Positions 25,269-37,303 of a DNA stretch of 64,000 bases are shown here, one piece after another. How positions within the stretch are numbered: the stretch's first letter is position 1; each line of letters starts with the position of its first letter. Under the pieces are notes generated by a model that worked only from the letters and a program-made list of their open reading frames with translations, was not told the DNA's origin and did no database searches. A program made the position numbers and the translations under genes. The DNA lies in contig NZ_JACXAF010000013.1 of assembly GCF_014773395.1 (NCBI RefSeq), forward strand, positions 62,001 through 126,000. The letters run 5' to 3'. The stretch comes from Neiella litorisoli (GTDB lineage: Bacteria; Pseudomonadota; Gammaproteobacteria; Enterobacterales; Neiellaceae).

Positions 25269-26758
25269 GCAAACGCTTACGCGACATCGTCAAGCCCTGG
25301 GGAATAAGCGCGCGCGTTGCTGATGTAACGGCGCGTCATTTGGTTTTAGACAGCCGTCAAATTAGTCACGGTGATGTCTTTGTTGCTTTGCGCGGTCATC
25401 AGCGTAATGGCACCGATTTTATCAAGGCGGCGATTTGTCAGGGCGCCTGTGCAGTATTGGTTGATGGTGACAGAGTGCATGTCAGCAGCCAATGGCAAGT
25501 GCCAGTGGTGGAGCTGACTCAATTACCAGAGCAACTCGGCGAGTTGGCCGCGCGTTTTTACCAGAATAGTGCTGGCGCTCCTGTCGCCGTTGGCGTCACC
25601 GGTACCAATGGTAAAACCTCGGTGACCCACTACATGGTGCAGCTGCTGCAAGCGATGAACCGCAGCGCCGGTGTGATCGGCACGCTGGGTTATGGCGACC
25701 CTAAAGCCTTGCATGAGCTGCCAAATACTACGCCGGATGCGTTAACCGTTCACCGTCTGCTGGCGCAATTGCAGCAAGCTGGCGATAAAGCCAAGGAAAA
25801 CTGGGTGTGCATGGAAGTGTCCTCTCATGGGCTAGTGCAAAACCGCGTCGGCGGTGTTGCTTTCCAGTACGCCGTATTCACCAATTTAAGCCGCGATCAC
25901 CTTGATTATCACGGCAGTATGGAAGCCTACGGTGAGGCTAAATCGGCACTGTTCCGTTGGCCAACCTTGGTCAGCGCAACGATCAATGCCGATGATCAAT
26001 TTGGCCGTGAATTACTGGCCGATCTGAGTGCCGATGCTATTGCCTATGGCATCGAAGATGTTGCCGCTTTGCGCCAGTATTCGAACTGGCTTGGCATTGA
26101 GCAACTAACGCCAACGGCCACTGGCTTCGATATCGAACTGGTCTCAAGCTGGGGCGAGGCCAAAGCTCATGTGCCGCTGCTTGGCCGGTTTAATTTAAGC
26201 AATGTTCTCGCCGCACTCGGTCCACTGTTGGCGGCAGGTTTGCCGTTGCCGCAACTAGCCCAAGCGTTGAGCGCATTAAAACCGGTGGCTGGCCGCATGG
26301 AAAGTTTCCAGCAAGCGGACCATCCGGTTTGTATTGTTGATTATGCCCACACTCCAGACGCGCTAGCGGTTGCCCTGCAAGCGGCGCGTTATCATTGCCA
26401 AGGAAAGTTGTGGGTGGTGTTTGGCTGCGGTGGTGACCGTGATAAAGGTAAGCGCCCTTTGATGGCCAAAGCCGCTGAACAATATGCCGATCAAGTGATT
26501 GTCACCGCTGACAATCCGCGTAGCGAAGCTCAGCAAGATATCAGTGCTGACATCATCAATGGCTTTCAGGACCCAGCAGCCGTGATGACCATTGAAGACC
26601 GCCATCAGGCGATTCAAACCGCTTTGCGAGAGGCGAACCTCGACGACCTTATCGTCATTGCCGGCAAAGGCCACGAAGACTACCAGTTGATTGCCGATCA
26701 ACGTTTGAATTTTAGCGACCGCGCTGTGGTTCAGAGTCTACTGGAGGTGACATTGTGA
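25265..26758 (+). CDS. murE: UDP-MurNAc-L-Ala-D-Glu:meso-DAP ligase
   Basis: Adds the third residue of the peptidoglycan stem peptide. About 497 residues. ATP loop GVTGTNGKTSVTHYM near residue 110, NLSRDHLDYHG near 205 and, at about 416, the DNPR motif that selects meso-diaminopimelate, so the wall is of the Gram-negative DAP type. Start set at ATG 25265, which overlaps the ftsI stop and has GAGGG 8 bases upstream; the in-frame ATG at 25259 sits too close to that site. Confidence 0.97.
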   Translation: MSKRLRDIVKPWGISARVADVTARHLVLDSRQISHGDVFVALRGHQRNGTDFIKAAICQGACAVLVDGDRVHVSSQWQVPVVELTQLPEQLGELAARFYQNSAGAPVAVGVTGTNGKTSVTHYMVQLLQAMNRSAGVIGTLGYGDPKALHELPNTTPDALTVHRLLAQLQQAGDKAKENWVCMEVSSHGLVQNRVGGVAFQYAVFTNLSRDHLDYHGSMEAYGEAKSALFRWPTLVSATINADDQFGRELLADLSADAIAYGIEDVAALRQYSNWLGIEQLTPTATGFDIELVSSWGEAKAHVPLLGRFNLSNVLAALGPLLAAGLPLPQLAQALSALKPVAGRMESFQQADHPVCIVDYAHTPDALAVALQAARYHCQGKLWVVFGCGGDRDKGKRPLMAKAAEQYADQVIVTADNPRSEAQQDISADIINGFQDPAAVMTIEDRHQAIQTALREANLDDLIVIAGKGHEDYQLIADQRLNFSDRAVVQSLLEVTL

Positions 26759-28155
26759 TCCCTTTGACTCTGCAAGAATTGGCGTTGGCGCTCGATGCCA
26801 CCTTGGTCGGCGATGGTCAGGTCAGCATTGAAGCGGTTAGTACCGATACCCGTCAAATTGATCACAAGGCTTTGTTTGTCGCGCTGGTCGGCGATCGGTT
26901 CGACGGCCACGATTTCTTGCCTCAAGCTGAGCAAGCGGGCGCTTGTGCGTTGGTGGTCAGCCAAGCCATTACATCTGAACTCCCGCACCTGATTGTTAAA
27001 GACACCAAACTGGCACTGGGTGCGATTGCCGCATTAGTGGCGGAGCGTTGCCAAACCAAATGTGTGGCAATTACCGGTAGTGCAGGCAAAACCACGGTGA
27101 AAGAAATGACCGCGGCCATTATCGGCAAGCACCACAAAGTGCTAGCAACTGCCGGCAATTTCAATAATGAAATTGGCGTGCCGCTCACCCTGCTGCGATT
27201 AACCCATCAATATACCCATGGTGTCATTGAACTGGGTGCTAATCATCAAGGTGAAATTGCCTACACCACTAACCTAGTGAAACCCAAGGTGGCACTGATC
27301 ACGAATATCGGCAGTGCTCATTTGGAAGGCTTTGGATCGGAGCAGGGCATTGCCAATGCCAAATCTGAGATCTTTCTTGGGTTACCCACTCAGGGCGTAG
27401 CGATTTTCGATTATCACAACCAATACGCCGAGCAATGGCTTGGCAAACTCAGTGATAAACAAGTTGTGACTTGGTCACGACAAGGCGCCGCCGAAGCGCA
27501 AGTGCGCGCCAGCCATATCGAGCTTGAACAAGACAGCAGCCAGTTTGTGCTGTCCATTGGCCATGAATCCATCGATATGTGTTTACCAATGGCCGGTTTG
27601 CATAACATCGACAATGCCTTGGCTGCCAGCGCCGCAGCCTATGCCATGGGCATTGGTATTGTTGAAATTGCTACCGCTTTGGAAGCCGGGGTGTTTGTCA
27701 AAGGCCGGCTCGATAGCCAAACATTGGCCGATGGCTTGACCGTTATCGACGACACCTACAACGCCAATTTAGCCTCAGTGAAAGCGGCAATCGATGTGTT
27801 AACCAATTGCCGAGACGAGCAAACCGCACTGGTCATGGGCGACATGGGCGAGCTTGGCGGCTGGGCCCGTCAGCATCACCACGATGCCGGTGCTTACGCC
27901 AAGGAAAACAACGTCAACGCGCTATTCACCTTGGGTTCATTGAGCGAAGTGGCACAGCACGGCTTTACCAGCCAAGCGGGGCACGGCGAACACTTTTATG
28001 AAATTGATGCCTTGATGGCAGCACTAACCGAGTGGCTTGGCCAGCAATCGCAACCGGTGCGAATTCTGGTCAAGGGCTCACGTGGTGCTGCGATGGAGCG
28101 AGTTATCGAGCGACTGCAGCAATGGTTGCGCAGTAAAGAGGAAATATCATGTTAG
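26755..28155 (+). CDS. murF: UDP-MurNAc-tripeptide:D-Ala-D-Ala ligase
   Basis: Adds D-Ala-D-Ala to complete the UDP-MurNAc-pentapeptide. 466 residues with a GTG start overlapping the murE stop (GTGA); GGAGG lies upstream. Visible: [15 protein letters not shown] near residue 30, ATP loop [14 protein letters not shown] near 104, [12 protein letters not shown] near 158 and [15 protein letters not shown] near 328. Overlaps mraY by seven bases. Confidence 0.97.
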   Translation: MIPLTLQELALALDATLVGDGQVSIEAVSTDTRQIDHKALFVALVGDRFDGHDFLPQAEQAGACALVVSQAITSELPHLIVKDTKLALGAIAALVAERCQTKCVAITGSAGKTTVKEMTAAIIGKHHKVLATAGNFNNEIGVPLTLLRLTHQYTHGVIELGANHQGEIAYTTNLVKPKVALITNIGSAHLEGFGSEQGIANAKSEIFLGLPTQGVAIFDYHNQYAEQWLGKLSDKQVVTWSRQGAAEAQVRASHIELEQDSSQFVLSIGHESIDMCLPMAGLHNIDNALAASAAAYAMGIGIVEIATALEAGVFVKGRLDSQTLADGLTVIDDTYNANLASVKAAIDVLTNCRDEQTALVMGDMGELGGWARQHHHDAGAYAKENNVNALFTLGSLSEVAQHGFTSQAGHGEHFYEIDALMAALTEWLGQQSQPVRILVKGSRGAAMERVIERLQQWLRSKEEISC

Positions 28156-29231
28156 TTTGGCTAGCGGACTGGCTGACGCAGTTTTATTCAGGTTTCAACG
28201 TCTTTTCTTATCTGACGTTGCGAGTAATTGTCAGTATCCTGACCGGCTTGATGGTGGCTTTGCTGCTCGGCCCTAAGGTCATTCGTTTTTTACAAACGAT
28301 GCAAATTGGCCAAACTGTTCGCGACGATGGGCCGGAATCTCACTTTAGCAAGGCCGGCACGCCGACCATGGGCGGCGTCCTTATTTTGGCGGCGATTTTG
28401 CTGGCAACATTATTGTGGGCCGATCTTAGCAACCGCTATGTTTGGGTGATGATCTTTGTCATTACCGCCTTTGGCGCCATTGGCTGGGTCGATGATTACC
28501 GCAAAGTAATCCGAAAAGATCCGAAAGGTTTGATTGCCAAGTGGAAGTACTTTTGGCAGTCAGTGGTGGCAATCGGCACCGCATTCTTCCTTTATCAAAC
28601 GGCTCACCTTGAAGCCGAAACTCTGCTGGTGGTGCCGTTTTTCAAAGATGTGATGCCGCAGCTCGGCGCCATGTATTTGTTGCTGAGCTATTTCGTCATT
28701 GTTGGTACCAGTAACGCCGTGAATCTAACCGATGGCCTGGATGGCCTAGCGATTTTGCCAACGGTGATGGTTGCTGCCGCATTCGGTTTCTTTGCCTATG
28801 TCACCGGTAACGTCAATTTCTCAAGCTATCTGCACATTCCTTATATTCCAGAAACCTCCGAATTGGTGATTGTCTGCGCCGCTATCGTTGGCGCTGGGCT
28901 TGGCTTTTTATGGTTCAACACCTATCCGGCACAAGTATTTATGGGCGATGTTGGTTCACTGTCACTGGGCGCAGCGCTCGGCACATTGGCCATTCTGGTC
29001 CGACAGGAATTGGTGTTGTTCATTATGGGCGGGGTGTTTGTGATGGAAACCGTATCGGTGATCCTGCAGGTCGGCTCCTACAAACTACGTGGTCAGCGCA
29101 TCTTCCGCATGGCGCCGATTCATCACCACTATGAACTCAAGGGTTGGCCCGAACCGCGGGTGATTGTCCGTTTCTGGATTATCAGCTTGATTCTGGTACT
29201 GATTGGTTTAGCCACTTTGAAAGTGCGCTAA
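28149..29231 (+). CDS. mraY: Phospho-MurNAc-pentapeptide transferase
   Basis: Integral membrane enzyme that moves phospho-MurNAc-pentapeptide to undecaprenyl phosphate, giving lipid I. 360 residues, ten predicted membrane segments. Conserved: [10 protein letters not shown] near residue 75, DDYRK near 115, the catalytic [13 protein letters not shown] near 190, [15 protein letters not shown] near 264 and [12 protein letters not shown] (HHH motif) near 322. Confidence 0.98.
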   Translation: MLVWLADWLTQFYSGFNVFSYLTLRVIVSILTGLMVALLLGPKVIRFLQTMQIGQTVRDDGPESHFSKAGTPTMGGVLILAAILLATLLWADLSNRYVWVMIFVITAFGAIGWVDDYRKVIRKDPKGLIAKWKYFWQSVVAIGTAFFLYQTAHLEAETLLVVPFFKDVMPQLGAMYLLLSYFVIVGTSNAVNLTDGLDGLAILPTVMVAAAFGFFAYVTGNVNFSSYLHIPYIPETSELVIVCAAIVGAGLGFLWFNTYPAQVFMGDVGSLSLGAALGTLAILVRQELVLFIMGGVFVMETVSVILQVGSYKLRGQRIFRMAPIHHHYELKGWPEPRVIVRFWIISLILVLIGLATLKVR

Positions 29232-29244
29232 CAGGGGATACGCA

Positions 29245-30573
29245 TTGAACTTAACGACTGACACAATCGGCATTGTAGGTATGGGGCAAACAGGTTGCTC
29301 GGTACTTCGCTGGCTGTTGGCCCAAGGCCAGCAGCCTGTGCTGTTTGATAGTCGTGCGCAATTGCCCGCTGGCGCCAGCCAATTGATGGCTGAGTTCGAC
29401 GCCTCACTGCCAGCCCATCTAGGGGATTTCGATAGTGAGCTGCTAAGTCAATGCGATGTGCTGGTGGTCAGTCCCGGCATTGCTGTATCGACTCCGGCGA
29501 TTGCTAAAGCCGCGCAGTCAGGAACAGAAATTATCGGTGACGTTGAATTGTTCTGCCGCGCTGATAATCGCCCTCGAATCGCCATTACCGGCTCCAATGG
29601 CAAGTCCACGGTCACTACGTTAGTGGCGCAGATGCTCAATGCCGCTGGCGTGAAGGCCGCAGCGATTGGCAATATCGGCGTGCCGGTATTGGATGAAATC
29701 GGCAGCGATGCGCAAGTGGTGGTGATGGAATTATCCAGCTTCCAACTGGAAACTACCCATTCACTCAATGCCGATGTTGCTTGCTGCCTGAATGTGACTG
29801 CCGATCATCTCGATCGCTACGATAGTTTCGACCATTACGCCGCCACTAAAAACCGCATCTATGACAATGCCAAACTGGCGATCTGGAATCGTCAGGACGG
29901 CCAAACCAAACCGGCTAGTCAGCCGCAGCGCCAGACTAGTTTTGGTCTTGATGTCAGTACCGATCCTGAGCAGTGGACATTGCGAGACCGCCAGCTGTGT
30001 TTGGGCTCGCAGCCATTGATGAGCGTCGATGATATGGCGATGCTCGGCTCCCACAACCAAGCTAATGCCCTAGCAGCGTTAGCCTGTGTGGTCGATTTTG
30101 TTGATGATTTGGCGCCCTGTCTAACTGTCCTCAAATCGTTCGGTGGTTTGCCTCATCGTTGTGAAACCGTGTATGACCAAAACGGCGTGGTGTGGGTGAA
30201 TGACTCGAAAGCCACCAACGAAGGCGCCACATTGGCTGCCCTCCAAGGGTTGGCTGGCAGCTACCAAGGCAAATTGATTTTGCTGGCCGGTGGCGATGGC
30301 AAGGGCTCAGATTTTTGCAGTTTGTGCGGCGTCCTCAATCAGCAGGTTGATGAGCTGATTTGCTTTGGCAAGGACGCGGTGAAACTGGCCAATAAGCGTC
30401 ATCAGGCTCGCCTGGTCAATGATTTAGAAGAAGCGGTACGACTGGCTAGCGACATTAGCTGTTATGGCGATTTGGTGTTGTTGTCACCGGCGTGCGCCAG
30501 TCTCGATCAGTTTCCCAATTACATGGTTCGCGGTGAACAATTTGCCCAACTGGCCAAGGAGGTGTCGCAATGA
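29245..30573 (+). CDS. murD: UDP-MurNAc-L-Ala:D-Glu ligase
   Basis: Cytoplasmic ATP-dependent addition of D-glutamate. 442 residues with a TTG start at 29245 preceded by AGGGG; no ATG is available in a suitable place. Visible: [14 protein letters not shown] near residue 9, ATP loop [14 protein letters not shown] near 111, [10 protein letters not shown] near 184, [15 protein letters not shown] near 318. ATGA overlap with ftsW. Confidence 0.97.
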   Translation: MNLTTDTIGIVGMGQTGCSVLRWLLAQGQQPVLFDSRAQLPAGASQLMAEFDASLPAHLGDFDSELLSQCDVLVVSPGIAVSTPAIAKAAQSGTEIIGDVELFCRADNRPRIAITGSNGKSTVTTLVAQMLNAAGVKAAAIGNIGVPVLDEIGSDAQVVVMELSSFQLETTHSLNADVACCLNVTADHLDRYDSFDHYAATKNRIYDNAKLAIWNRQDGQTKPASQPQRQTSFGLDVSTDPEQWTLRDRQLCLGSQPLMSVDDMAMLGSHNQANALAALACVVDFVDDLAPCLTVLKSFGGLPHRCETVYDQNGVVWVNDSKATNEGATLAALQGLAGSYQGKLILLAGGDGKGSDFCSLCGVLNQQVDELICFGKDAVKLANKRHQARLVNDLEEAVRLASDISCYGDLVLLSPACASLDQFPNYMVRGEQFAQLAKEVSQ

Positions 30574-31787
30574 TGGCGGCTCTAACTCAGTGGCGCAGTA
30601 ATTGGGCATGGCCCGCCTGGGCGCAATTGCTGAATCGGCGCACCGATAATCGCCCGACAGCGCCCAGCTTGTACGATGGCACCTTGATCACTTGTGCCCT
30701 TGCGCTGATGGCGACCGGCTTGGTGATGGTGATGTCAGCGTCGATTCCTGAAGCGCAAAAAAGCTTTGGTAATCCGTATCATTTTGCCATTCGTCACGCG
30801 GTATTTTTGTGTATTGCACTGGCCGTTGCCGGAGCGATTTTGCATGTGCCCATGTATCGCTGGCAGCAGGGTAATTCGTTATTGCTGCTGATTGCGTTTG
30901 TGTTGCTGATCGCGGTGTTGATCATCGGTAAAAAGGTCAACGGCAGTACCCGTTGGCTCGCACTTGGGCCCATTAACATTCAAGTGGCAGAGCTGGCTAA
31001 GTTGTTCTTTTTCTCCTATTTGGCCGGTTACCTGGTGCGCCGCCACGATGAAGTCAGAGAAAACGTCAAAGGCTTTTTGAAGCCCTTGGTGGTGTTTTTC
31101 TTCCTTGCATGCCTACTCATTATGCAGCCCGATCTCGGTACTGTGGTGGTGATGTTGGTAACGACCATGGGCATGTTGTTTCTAGCTGGCGCTAAATTAT
31201 GGCAGTTCGCTGCGCTGGTGATGACCGGCGTCGGCGCAGTGGTGCTACTGATTTTATTTTCACCTTACCGACTGCGGCGAGTGACCAGTTTCTGGGATCC
31301 ATGGGCCGATCCATTCGGCAGTGGCTATCAGCTGACCCAATCCTTGATGGCGTTTGGTCGCGGCAGCTGGACCGGCGAAGGCTTGGGCAACAGCATTCAG
31401 AAATTGTCATATTTGCCAGAAGCCCATACCGACTTTGTGATTGCCATCTTAGCCGAGGAATTGGGCTTTGTTGGTGTCGTTGGGGTTGTTTTGCTGTTGG
31501 CCGTGATTGTTTTTCGCGGTCTGTTGATTGGCCGTCAAGCGCTGGATAACGAACGTTACTTTGAAGGCTTTTTAGCCAGCGGTATCGGCATCTGGTTGTG
31601 TTTCCAAGGTGTGGTGAACATTGGTGCTAGCGCTGGCCTGCTGCCTACCAAAGGGTTGACGCTGCCACTGGTGAGTTACGGCGGCAGCTCGATGGTGATC
31701 TTGAGTATTGCCATCGCCGTGTTGATCCGCATCGATCATGAAATGCGAATGGCCAATATTCAGGCTGTTGGGGGGCGTAGAAAATGA
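30570..31787 (+). CDS. ftsW: Septal peptidoglycan glycosyltransferase FtsW
   Basis: SEDS-family polymerase acting with FtsI. 405 residues, about ten membrane segments after a ~45-residue cytoplasmic head. Conserved SEDS motifs: VMSASIPEA near residue 55, QPDLGT near 187, [22 protein letters not shown] near 284 and [11 protein letters not shown] near 366. Directly follows murD (4-base overlap) and overlaps murG by four bases. Confidence 0.97.
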   Translation: MMAALTQWRSNWAWPAWAQLLNRRTDNRPTAPSLYDGTLITCALALMATGLVMVMSASIPEAQKSFGNPYHFAIRHAVFLCIALAVAGAILHVPMYRWQQGNSLLLLIAFVLLIAVLIIGKKVNGSTRWLALGPINIQVAELAKLFFFSYLAGYLVRRHDEVRENVKGFLKPLVVFFFLACLLIMQPDLGTVVVMLVTTMGMLFLAGAKLWQFAALVMTGVGAVVLLILFSPYRLRRVTSFWDPWADPFGSGYQLTQSLMAFGRGSWTGEGLGNSIQKLSYLPEAHTDFVIAILAEELGFVGVVGVVLLLAVIVFRGLLIGRQALDNERYFEGFLASGIGIWLCFQGVVNIGASAGLLPTKGLTLPLVSYGGSSMVILSIAIAVLIRIDHEMRMANIQAVGGRRK

Positions 31788-32863
31788 CCACGTTAACCCA
31801 ACGCGCGTTGATTATGGCTGGCGGTACTGGCGGACATGTATTCCCCGGTTTGGCGGTGGCGGAGCAATTAGCAGGGCAAGGCTGGCAGATTGAATGGCTT
31901 GGCACTGCTGAGCGAATGGAAGCGGATTTGGTGCCTCGCTACGGTTATCCGATCCATTTCATTGATATCAAGGGTGTGCGCGGCAATGGTTTGTTGCGCA
32001 AGCTGGCGGCGCCATTCAAGTTGCTAAAAGCAGTGTGGCAAGCGCGAGCTGTATTGAAAAAATTTCAGCCACAAGTCGTCATTGGCATGGGCGGTTATGC
32101 CAGTGGCCCTGGCGCATTGGCAGCGAAGCTCGCCGGTATTCCTGTGGTGTTGCATGAACAAAACGCGGTAGCGGGATTAACCAACCGTTATGTTGCAAAA
32201 TTTGCCGATCAGGTACTCATGGCGTTTGCCGGCGCGTTCGACAAGGGCGACGTGGTCGGCAATCCGGTTCGAGCCAGTTTAATGGCGCTACCCTTACCGA
32301 TGCTTGTCGAGCAACGGCCGCTGCGATTGCTGGTGGTGGGCGGCAGTCTTGGTGCCAAGGTTCTTAACGACAGGGTGCCAGAAGCGTTAGCCTTGCTGGT
32401 TGATACATGCAAAATCGAGGTGTGGCACCAAGCAGGCAAGGGCAACGGTGAAGCGACTAAGGCGAGCTATCAGCATTTTGGGATTGAACCGCACCACGCC
32501 GATGATTTTATTCACAACATTGATGAAGCGTATCAGTGGTGTGATTTGGTAGTATGTCGCGCTGGCGCGCTGACCGTGTCGGAATTAGCGGCCGTCGGCC
32601 GAGCATCGATTCTGGTGCCTTTGCCCCATGCGGTTGACGATCATCAAACCAAGAATGCCCAAGTTTTAGTGCAAGCCGGTGCGGGGATATTGATGCCGCA
32701 GAGCGAATTGTCGCCGGCTGCGTTAGCCCAACATATTGAACAACTGGCCAAGCAGCCTGAACGGTTGCTGGATATGGCCAATGCGGCTCGTAGCGTTGCA
32801 ATCAACGACGCAGCAGAGCGCATGGCATCGTTATGCCAACAAGTAGTAAGAGGAACACTGTGA
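31784..32863 (+). CDS. murG: UDP-GlcNAc:lipid I GlcNAc transferase
   Basis: Peripheral inner-membrane GT28 enzyme forming lipid II. 359 residues. N-terminal glycine loop [17 protein letters not shown] near residue 13, second loop [14 protein letters not shown] near 104, [13 protein letters not shown] near 124 and UDP-binding [13 protein letters not shown] near 186. ATGA overlap with ftsW and GTGA overlap with murC. Confidence 0.98.
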   Translation: MTTLTQRALIMAGGTGGHVFPGLAVAEQLAGQGWQIEWLGTAERMEADLVPRYGYPIHFIDIKGVRGNGLLRKLAAPFKLLKAVWQARAVLKKFQPQVVIGMGGYASGPGALAAKLAGIPVVLHEQNAVAGLTNRYVAKFADQVLMAFAGAFDKGDVVGNPVRASLMALPLPMLVEQRPLRLLVVGGSLGAKVLNDRVPEALALLVDTCKIEVWHQAGKGNGEATKASYQHFGIEPHHADDFIHNIDEAYQWCDLVVCRAGALTVSELAAVGRASILVPLPHAVDDHQTKNAQVLVQAGAGILMPQSELSPAALAQHIEQLAKQPERLLDMANAARSVAINDAAERMASLCQQVVRGTL

Positions 32864-34329
32864 ATTTAGAGCCAAATACCGCAATGCGAATTCCGGAAAT
32901 GCGCCGGGTTGAGCGAATCCACTTTGTTGGCATCGGTGGTGCCGGCATGGGCGGTATTGCTGAAGTATTAGCAGGTGAAGGCTACCAAGTCACGGGTAGT
33001 GACATCGCCGACAATGCCATGGTGTCGCGTTTGCGCGGACTGGGTGTGACTGTTTTTATCGGCCATGCGGCGTCGAACATTGAAGGGGCGAGCGTGGTGG
33101 TGGTTTCGACTGCGATTGATCCGAGTAACCCCGAGATTGCCGAGGCGCAAGCAAATCGTATTCCTGTGGTACGCCGGGCCGAAATGCTGGCCGAGCTGAT
33201 GCGATTCCGCCACGGCATTGCCATTGCTGGCACCCATGGCAAAACCACCACAACCAGTTTGACCGCCAGTATTCTGGCCGAAGCCGGATTGGATCCAACG
33301 TTTGTGATTGGTGGTTTGCTCAATAGCGCTGGCACCAATGCTCGCTTAGGAAAAAGCCGTTACTTAGTGGCTGAAGCCGATGAGAGCGATGCCTCATTCT
33401 TGCACTTGCAGCCGATGATTTCGGTGATCACTAATATCGAAGCGGATCATATGGATACCTATGGCGGCGACTTTGAACAGCTCAAAGCAACGTTCCGCGA
33501 ATTTATCCATAACCTGCCATTCTACGGGTTGGTGGTGATGTGCATTGATTGCCCTGTGGTTCGTGAGTTAGCCGAGGAAGGTGGTCGTCAGGTGATTACC
33601 TATGGCTTTGCTGAAGATGCCGATGTTCGTGCCACTGATTATCGACAGTCAGGTGCCAGCAGTGAATTTGTGGTTCACCGGCCGAATCAGCAACCGTTGA
33701 CGGTGCAACTGAATATGGCCGGTCAGCACAACGCGCTGAACGCGTTAGCGGCGATTGCGGTCGCTACCGATGAAGGTGTTGCCGATCAGCATTTGTTAGC
33801 CGCCTTGCAAAAGTTCGAAGGCATTGGCCGCCGCTTGCAGCAATACGGCGAATTTGACACCGGCGCAGGCAAGGCGTTGTTGGTTGATGATTATGGTCAC
33901 CACCCGACCGAAGTTGCCGCCACATTAAATGCGGTGCGTCAGGCTTGGCCCGACAAACGCTTGGTGTTGGTGTATCAGCCTCATCGCTACACCCGAACCA
34001 GAGACTTATATGAAGACTTTGTCGATGTGCTGTCACAAGCCGACACCTTGTTGCTATTAGAAGTGTATGCCGCCGGCGAAGAGAGTATTGCAGGAGCGGA
34101 CAGCCGCTCGTTGTGCCGCACCATTCGTCAACGCGGCAAGATCGACCCAGTGTATGTCAGCGGTCCAGAGGAACTGCCGTCGGTGCTGGCTGATGTGCTG
34201 GTCGATGGCGATCTGGTGCTGACTCAAGGTGCTGGCAGTGTTGGCGCACTGGCAAAACGATTAGCCGATTATCAACTGAATATCGAAACCATGAAGGCGA
34301 GCGCCGGAGGAAGTGAACATGGCGCATGA
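32860..34329 (+). CDS. murC: UDP-N-acetylmuramate:L-alanine ligase
   Basis: First amino-acid addition in stem-peptide synthesis. About 489 residues with the start at GTG 32860, overlapping the murG stop (GTGA) and preceded by AGAGGA; an in-frame start at 32833 lies inside murG without a ribosome site. Motifs: [16 protein letters not shown] near residue 22, ATP loop [12 protein letters not shown] near 122, [17 protein letters not shown] near 190, [14 protein letters not shown] near 345. Overlaps ddlB by 11 bases. Confidence 0.97.
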   Translation: MNLEPNTAMRIPEMRRVERIHFVGIGGAGMGGIAEVLAGEGYQVTGSDIADNAMVSRLRGLGVTVFIGHAASNIEGASVVVVSTAIDPSNPEIAEAQANRIPVVRRAEMLAELMRFRHGIAIAGTHGKTTTTSLTASILAEAGLDPTFVIGGLLNSAGTNARLGKSRYLVAEADESDASFLHLQPMISVITNIEADHMDTYGGDFEQLKATFREFIHNLPFYGLVVMCIDCPVVRELAEEGGRQVITYGFAEDADVRATDYRQSGASSEFVVHRPNQQPLTVQLNMAGQHNALNALAAIAVATDEGVADQHLLAALQKFEGIGRRLQQYGEFDTGAGKALLVDDYGHHPTEVAATLNAVRQAWPDKRLVLVYQPHRYTRTRDLYEDFVDVLSQADTLLLLEVYAAGEESIAGADSRSLCRTIRQRGKIDPVYVSGPEELPSVLADVLVDGDLVLTQGAGSVGALAKRLADYQLNIETMKASAGGSEHGA

Positions 34330-35254
34330 TGTCAATGTGGCCGAGTTTGGCAAAGTAGCGGTGTTACTGGGCGGGCGCTCAGCGGAGCGACCTGTCTCGC
34401 TGAAATCCGGAACCGCTGTGCATCAGGCGTTAGTCAGTGAAGGCGTTGATGCCCACTGTTTTGACCCCGCAGAGACGCCGCTGGCTGAATTGAAAACGCA
34501 AGGCTTTGACAGAGTATTTATTGCTTTGCACGGCCGAGGTGGCGAAGACGGCGTGATGCAAGGCGCGTTGGAATGGCTTGGTATTCCATATACCGGTAGT
34601 CGAGTACTGGGCTCAGCCCTAGCCATGGATAAAATTCGCACCAAGCAAATTTGGCAAAGTATGGGCTTGCCGACCGCAGGTTATCGCATTATTGCCGAGC
34701 CGCTCGATGACGCCGAAGCGGCGGATATACTCGCTGCGCTGTCTGGAGCGGTGATCGTCAAACCGGCATGTGAAGGTTCCAGTATCGGCATGGCTAAAGC
34801 AACCACTGCCGCGCAACTGACGGCTGCTGTCGCAGACGCTCTCAATTACGATCCGCAAGTGTTGGTTGAACGCTGGATTGAAGGGGACGAGTTCACGGTG
34901 GCGATTCTAGGCGATGAGGCGCTGCCAGTGGTGCAAATGCGAACGCCTCACGAGTTTTATGATTACGACGCCAAATATCAGTCCCAGAGTACCGAATATT
35001 TTTGTCCATGTGGCTTGCCAGAAGCGGATGAAAAAGCGCTGCAGGTTTACGCCAAAGAAGCATTTGATGCGGTTGGCGCCGAAGGATGGGGCCGAGTTGA
35101 TGCCATGCGTGATGATCATGGCCAATGGCATTTGCTGGAAGTGAACACGGTGCCGGGCATGACCGAAAAGAGTTTGGTGCCAATGGCCGCCAAAGCAAAA
35201 GGGTTAAGTTTCTCCGAATTGGTTGTGCGGATTTTGGCTCAAGCCAAGGTCTAA
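34319..35254 (+). CDS. ddlB: D-alanine:D-alanine ligase
   Basis: ATP-grasp ligase making D-Ala-D-Ala for MurF. 311 residues from ATG 34319, which has GGAGG 8 bases upstream; a GTG two codons earlier is less likely. Visible: [17 protein letters not shown] near residue 12, [16 protein letters not shown] near 63, [13 protein letters not shown] near 145 and [15 protein letters not shown] near 269. Position in the dcw cluster supports the DdlB designation. Confidence 0.96.
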   Translation: MAHDVNVAEFGKVAVLLGGRSAERPVSLKSGTAVHQALVSEGVDAHCFDPAETPLAELKTQGFDRVFIALHGRGGEDGVMQGALEWLGIPYTGSRVLGSALAMDKIRTKQIWQSMGLPTAGYRIIAEPLDDAEAADILAALSGAVIVKPACEGSSIGMAKATTAAQLTAAVADALNYDPQVLVERWIEGDEFTVAILGDEALPVVQMRTPHEFYDYDAKYQSQSTEYFCPCGLPEADEKALQVYAKEAFDAVGAEGWGRVDAMRDDHGQWHLLEVNTVPGMTEKSLVPMAAKAKGLSFSELVVRILAQAKV

Positions 35255-35267
35255 GCGGAGCATCAGG

Positions 35268-36044
35268 ATGACTGTTGGAGCGTCGCAAGCTCAGCGTCTT
35301 CCTGAGTGGGAGTTTTGGTTTGGTGTGGCATTTTTTTTGGTCACACTAGTCGGCGGCTTGTATTTGGCCTACGGCGCCGCTCATGTCTGGAGTGACCGAG
35401 CGGCATTGCCGGTGCAACATTTACGGCTTCATGGCGATCGTCGCTTTGTTAGCGATGAGATGGTTACCGAGCAATTGTTGGCTCAGGGGCCGCTGCCAAG
35501 TTTGACCCAGTTGGATGTCGATTGGGTGCAACAGCAAGTGGTGGCGTTGCCTTGGGTTAATAAGGCTGCGGTACGAAAGGAATGGCCTGATCAGCTGAGT
35601 GTTCATGTCACCGAGTTTGAACCGGTGATGCGGTGGAGCGATAGCCGTTTGGTCAGTGATCAGGGGGAATTGTTTGCTGTCCCTGATACATCGGTGGTGG
35701 CGCAGTTACCGCTGATTGAAGCTGCCGATGAGTTGGTTGGCGACACCATGTCGATGCTGGCCGCTACTCGGGCAGCAACTGACAAGGCCGGTTTGCAAGT
35801 GATCCGGATGAAAGTCACGTCACGGCAAGCGTGGACATTATGGTTGGCAAATGGAATCGAGTTACGACTCGGCCGAGAACAGACATTGGCACGATTTGAG
35901 AGGTTTCTGGCGTTGTATCCAGAGCTGATCAACGAGCAACGAAGTACGCCGCAATATGTTGATTTGCGGTATGACACCGGCGCAGCAGTGAAGTGGCCGG
36001 ATCAAACTGAAGAAGGGTTAGCAGAGCAAGATGGCAAAGAGTAA
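35268..36044 (+). CDS. ftsQ: Cell division protein FtsQ
   Basis: Bitopic division protein; scaffold of the FtsQLB complex. 258 residues from ATG 35268: short cytoplasmic part, one membrane helix at about 20-42 (WFGVAFFLVTLVGGLYLAYG), POTRA domain with HLRLHGDRRFVSDEMV near 53, then the beta domain with WPDQLSVHVTEFEPVMRW near 100. The in-frame start at 35223 lies within ddlB and is rejected. End overlaps ftsA by 14 bases. Confidence 0.94.
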   Translation: MTVGASQAQRLPEWEFWFGVAFFLVTLVGGLYLAYGAAHVWSDRAALPVQHLRLHGDRRFVSDEMVTEQLLAQGPLPSLTQLDVDWVQQQVVALPWVNKAAVRKEWPDQLSVHVTEFEPVMRWSDSRLVSDQGELFAVPDTSVVAQLPLIEAADELVGDTMSMLAATRAATDKAGLQVIRMKVTSRQAWTLWLANGIELRLGREQTLARFERFLALYPELINEQRSTPQYVDLRYDTGAAVKWPDQTEEGLAEQDGKE

Positions 36045-37266
36045 CGAGCGCAAACTCATCGTTGGATTAGACATTGGTACGTCCAAAGTCTGTGCCTTAG
36101 TGGGTGAGATTTTAGCGAACGGCGAACTCAGCATTGTTGGCGTTGGTAACCATGCCTCTAGAGGTATGGACAAAGGCGGCGTTAATGATCTGGACTCCAT
36201 TGTGCGCTGCGTCCAACGAGCGGTACAAGAAGCGGAGTTAATGGCGGATTGCCAAATTGCGTCAGTCTATTTAGGGATTAGTGGTCGTCACATTAAGTGC
36301 CAGAACGAAAATGGCATGGTGTCGATTAACGGCGAAGAAGTGACGCAAGAAGACGTCGATAACGTCATTCACACCGCCAAATCGATCCCGATTTCGGATG
36401 AGCGTCGATTGTTGCATGTGCTGCCGCAAGAGTTTTCCATCGACTGTCAGGAGGACATCAAAAGTCCGATTGGCATGAATGGCATGCGGATGGAAGCCAA
36501 GGTCCATTTGATCACTTGCGCCAATGATATGGCCCGCAATATGGAAAAAGTGGTTGAGCGATGTGGTTTGCGGGTAGAATCGCTGATTTTCTCGGCTTTG
36601 GCGGCTAGCGATGCGGCTCTGACCGAAGACGAGAAAGAGCTGGGTGTTTGTGTTGTTGATATGGGCGGCGGCACCATTGATATGGTGGTATACGCCAATG
36701 GCGCAATTCGCCATACCGCGGTGATCCCTGTGGCAGGTAATCAGGTCACCAGTGACATTGCCAAGATTTTCCGCACGCCATTGAATCATGCGGAAGAGAT
36801 TAAAGTGCAATACGCCTGCGCACAGCGTCAGTTAGTCAACATGCAAGACACCATTGAAGTGGCAAGCGTTGGCGGCCGGCAGGCAAGAACCATGTCACGC
36901 CATACCTTGGCGGAAGTGGTTGAGCCGCGTTACCACGAATTGTTTGAATTGATTAACGAAGAACTGAAGGGATCAGGTTTGGCAGATCAAATTGCTGCCG
37001 GCGTGGTTCTCACTGGCGGAACGGCGAAAATTGAGGGGGCCATTGAGCTGGCCGAAGATATTTTCCAGATGCCAGTACGGCTGGGACAGCCGCAAGAAGT
37101 TAAGGGCTTGTACGACTATGTCAGTGACCCAAGTTATGCCAACGCAGTAGGCCTGCTGCACTACGGCATGGACGATGTACTGGGGAATACGCGCGAGCGC
37201 ACTGGCACAGAAAAGGTTGCTTCCCTTTGGTCCACCATTCTGGGGTGGTTCAAAGGTGAGTTTTAA
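36031..37266 (+). CDS. ftsA: Cell division protein FtsA
   Basis: Actin-like ATPase that tethers FtsZ to the membrane. 411 residues. Phosphate loop VGLDIGTSKVCALVGE near residue 8, the SHS2-type 1C domain between about 84 and 165, phosphate-2 motif VVDMGGGTIDMVVY near 209, adenosine motif GVVLTGGTAKIEGA near 328, and an amphipathic C-terminal membrane helix (LWSTILGWFKGEF). Confidence 0.97.
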   Translation: MAKSNERKLIVGLDIGTSKVCALVGEILANGELSIVGVGNHASRGMDKGGVNDLDSIVRCVQRAVQEAELMADCQIASVYLGISGRHIKCQNENGMVSINGEEVTQEDVDNVIHTAKSIPISDERRLLHVLPQEFSIDCQEDIKSPIGMNGMRMEAKVHLITCANDMARNMEKVVERCGLRVESLIFSALAASDAALTEDEKELGVCVVDMGGGTIDMVVYANGAIRHTAVIPVAGNQVTSDIAKIFRTPLNHAEEIKVQYACAQRQLVNMQDTIEVASVGGRQARTMSRHTLAEVVEPRYHELFELINEELKGSGLADQIAAGVVLTGGTAKIEGAIELAEDIFQMPVRLGQPQEVKGLYDYVSDPSYANAVGLLHYGMDDVLGNTRERTGTEKVASLWSTILGWFKGEF

Positions 37267-37303
37267 TATAGGGTGAGACTGATAATTCGACGGAGAATCT
37301 GTC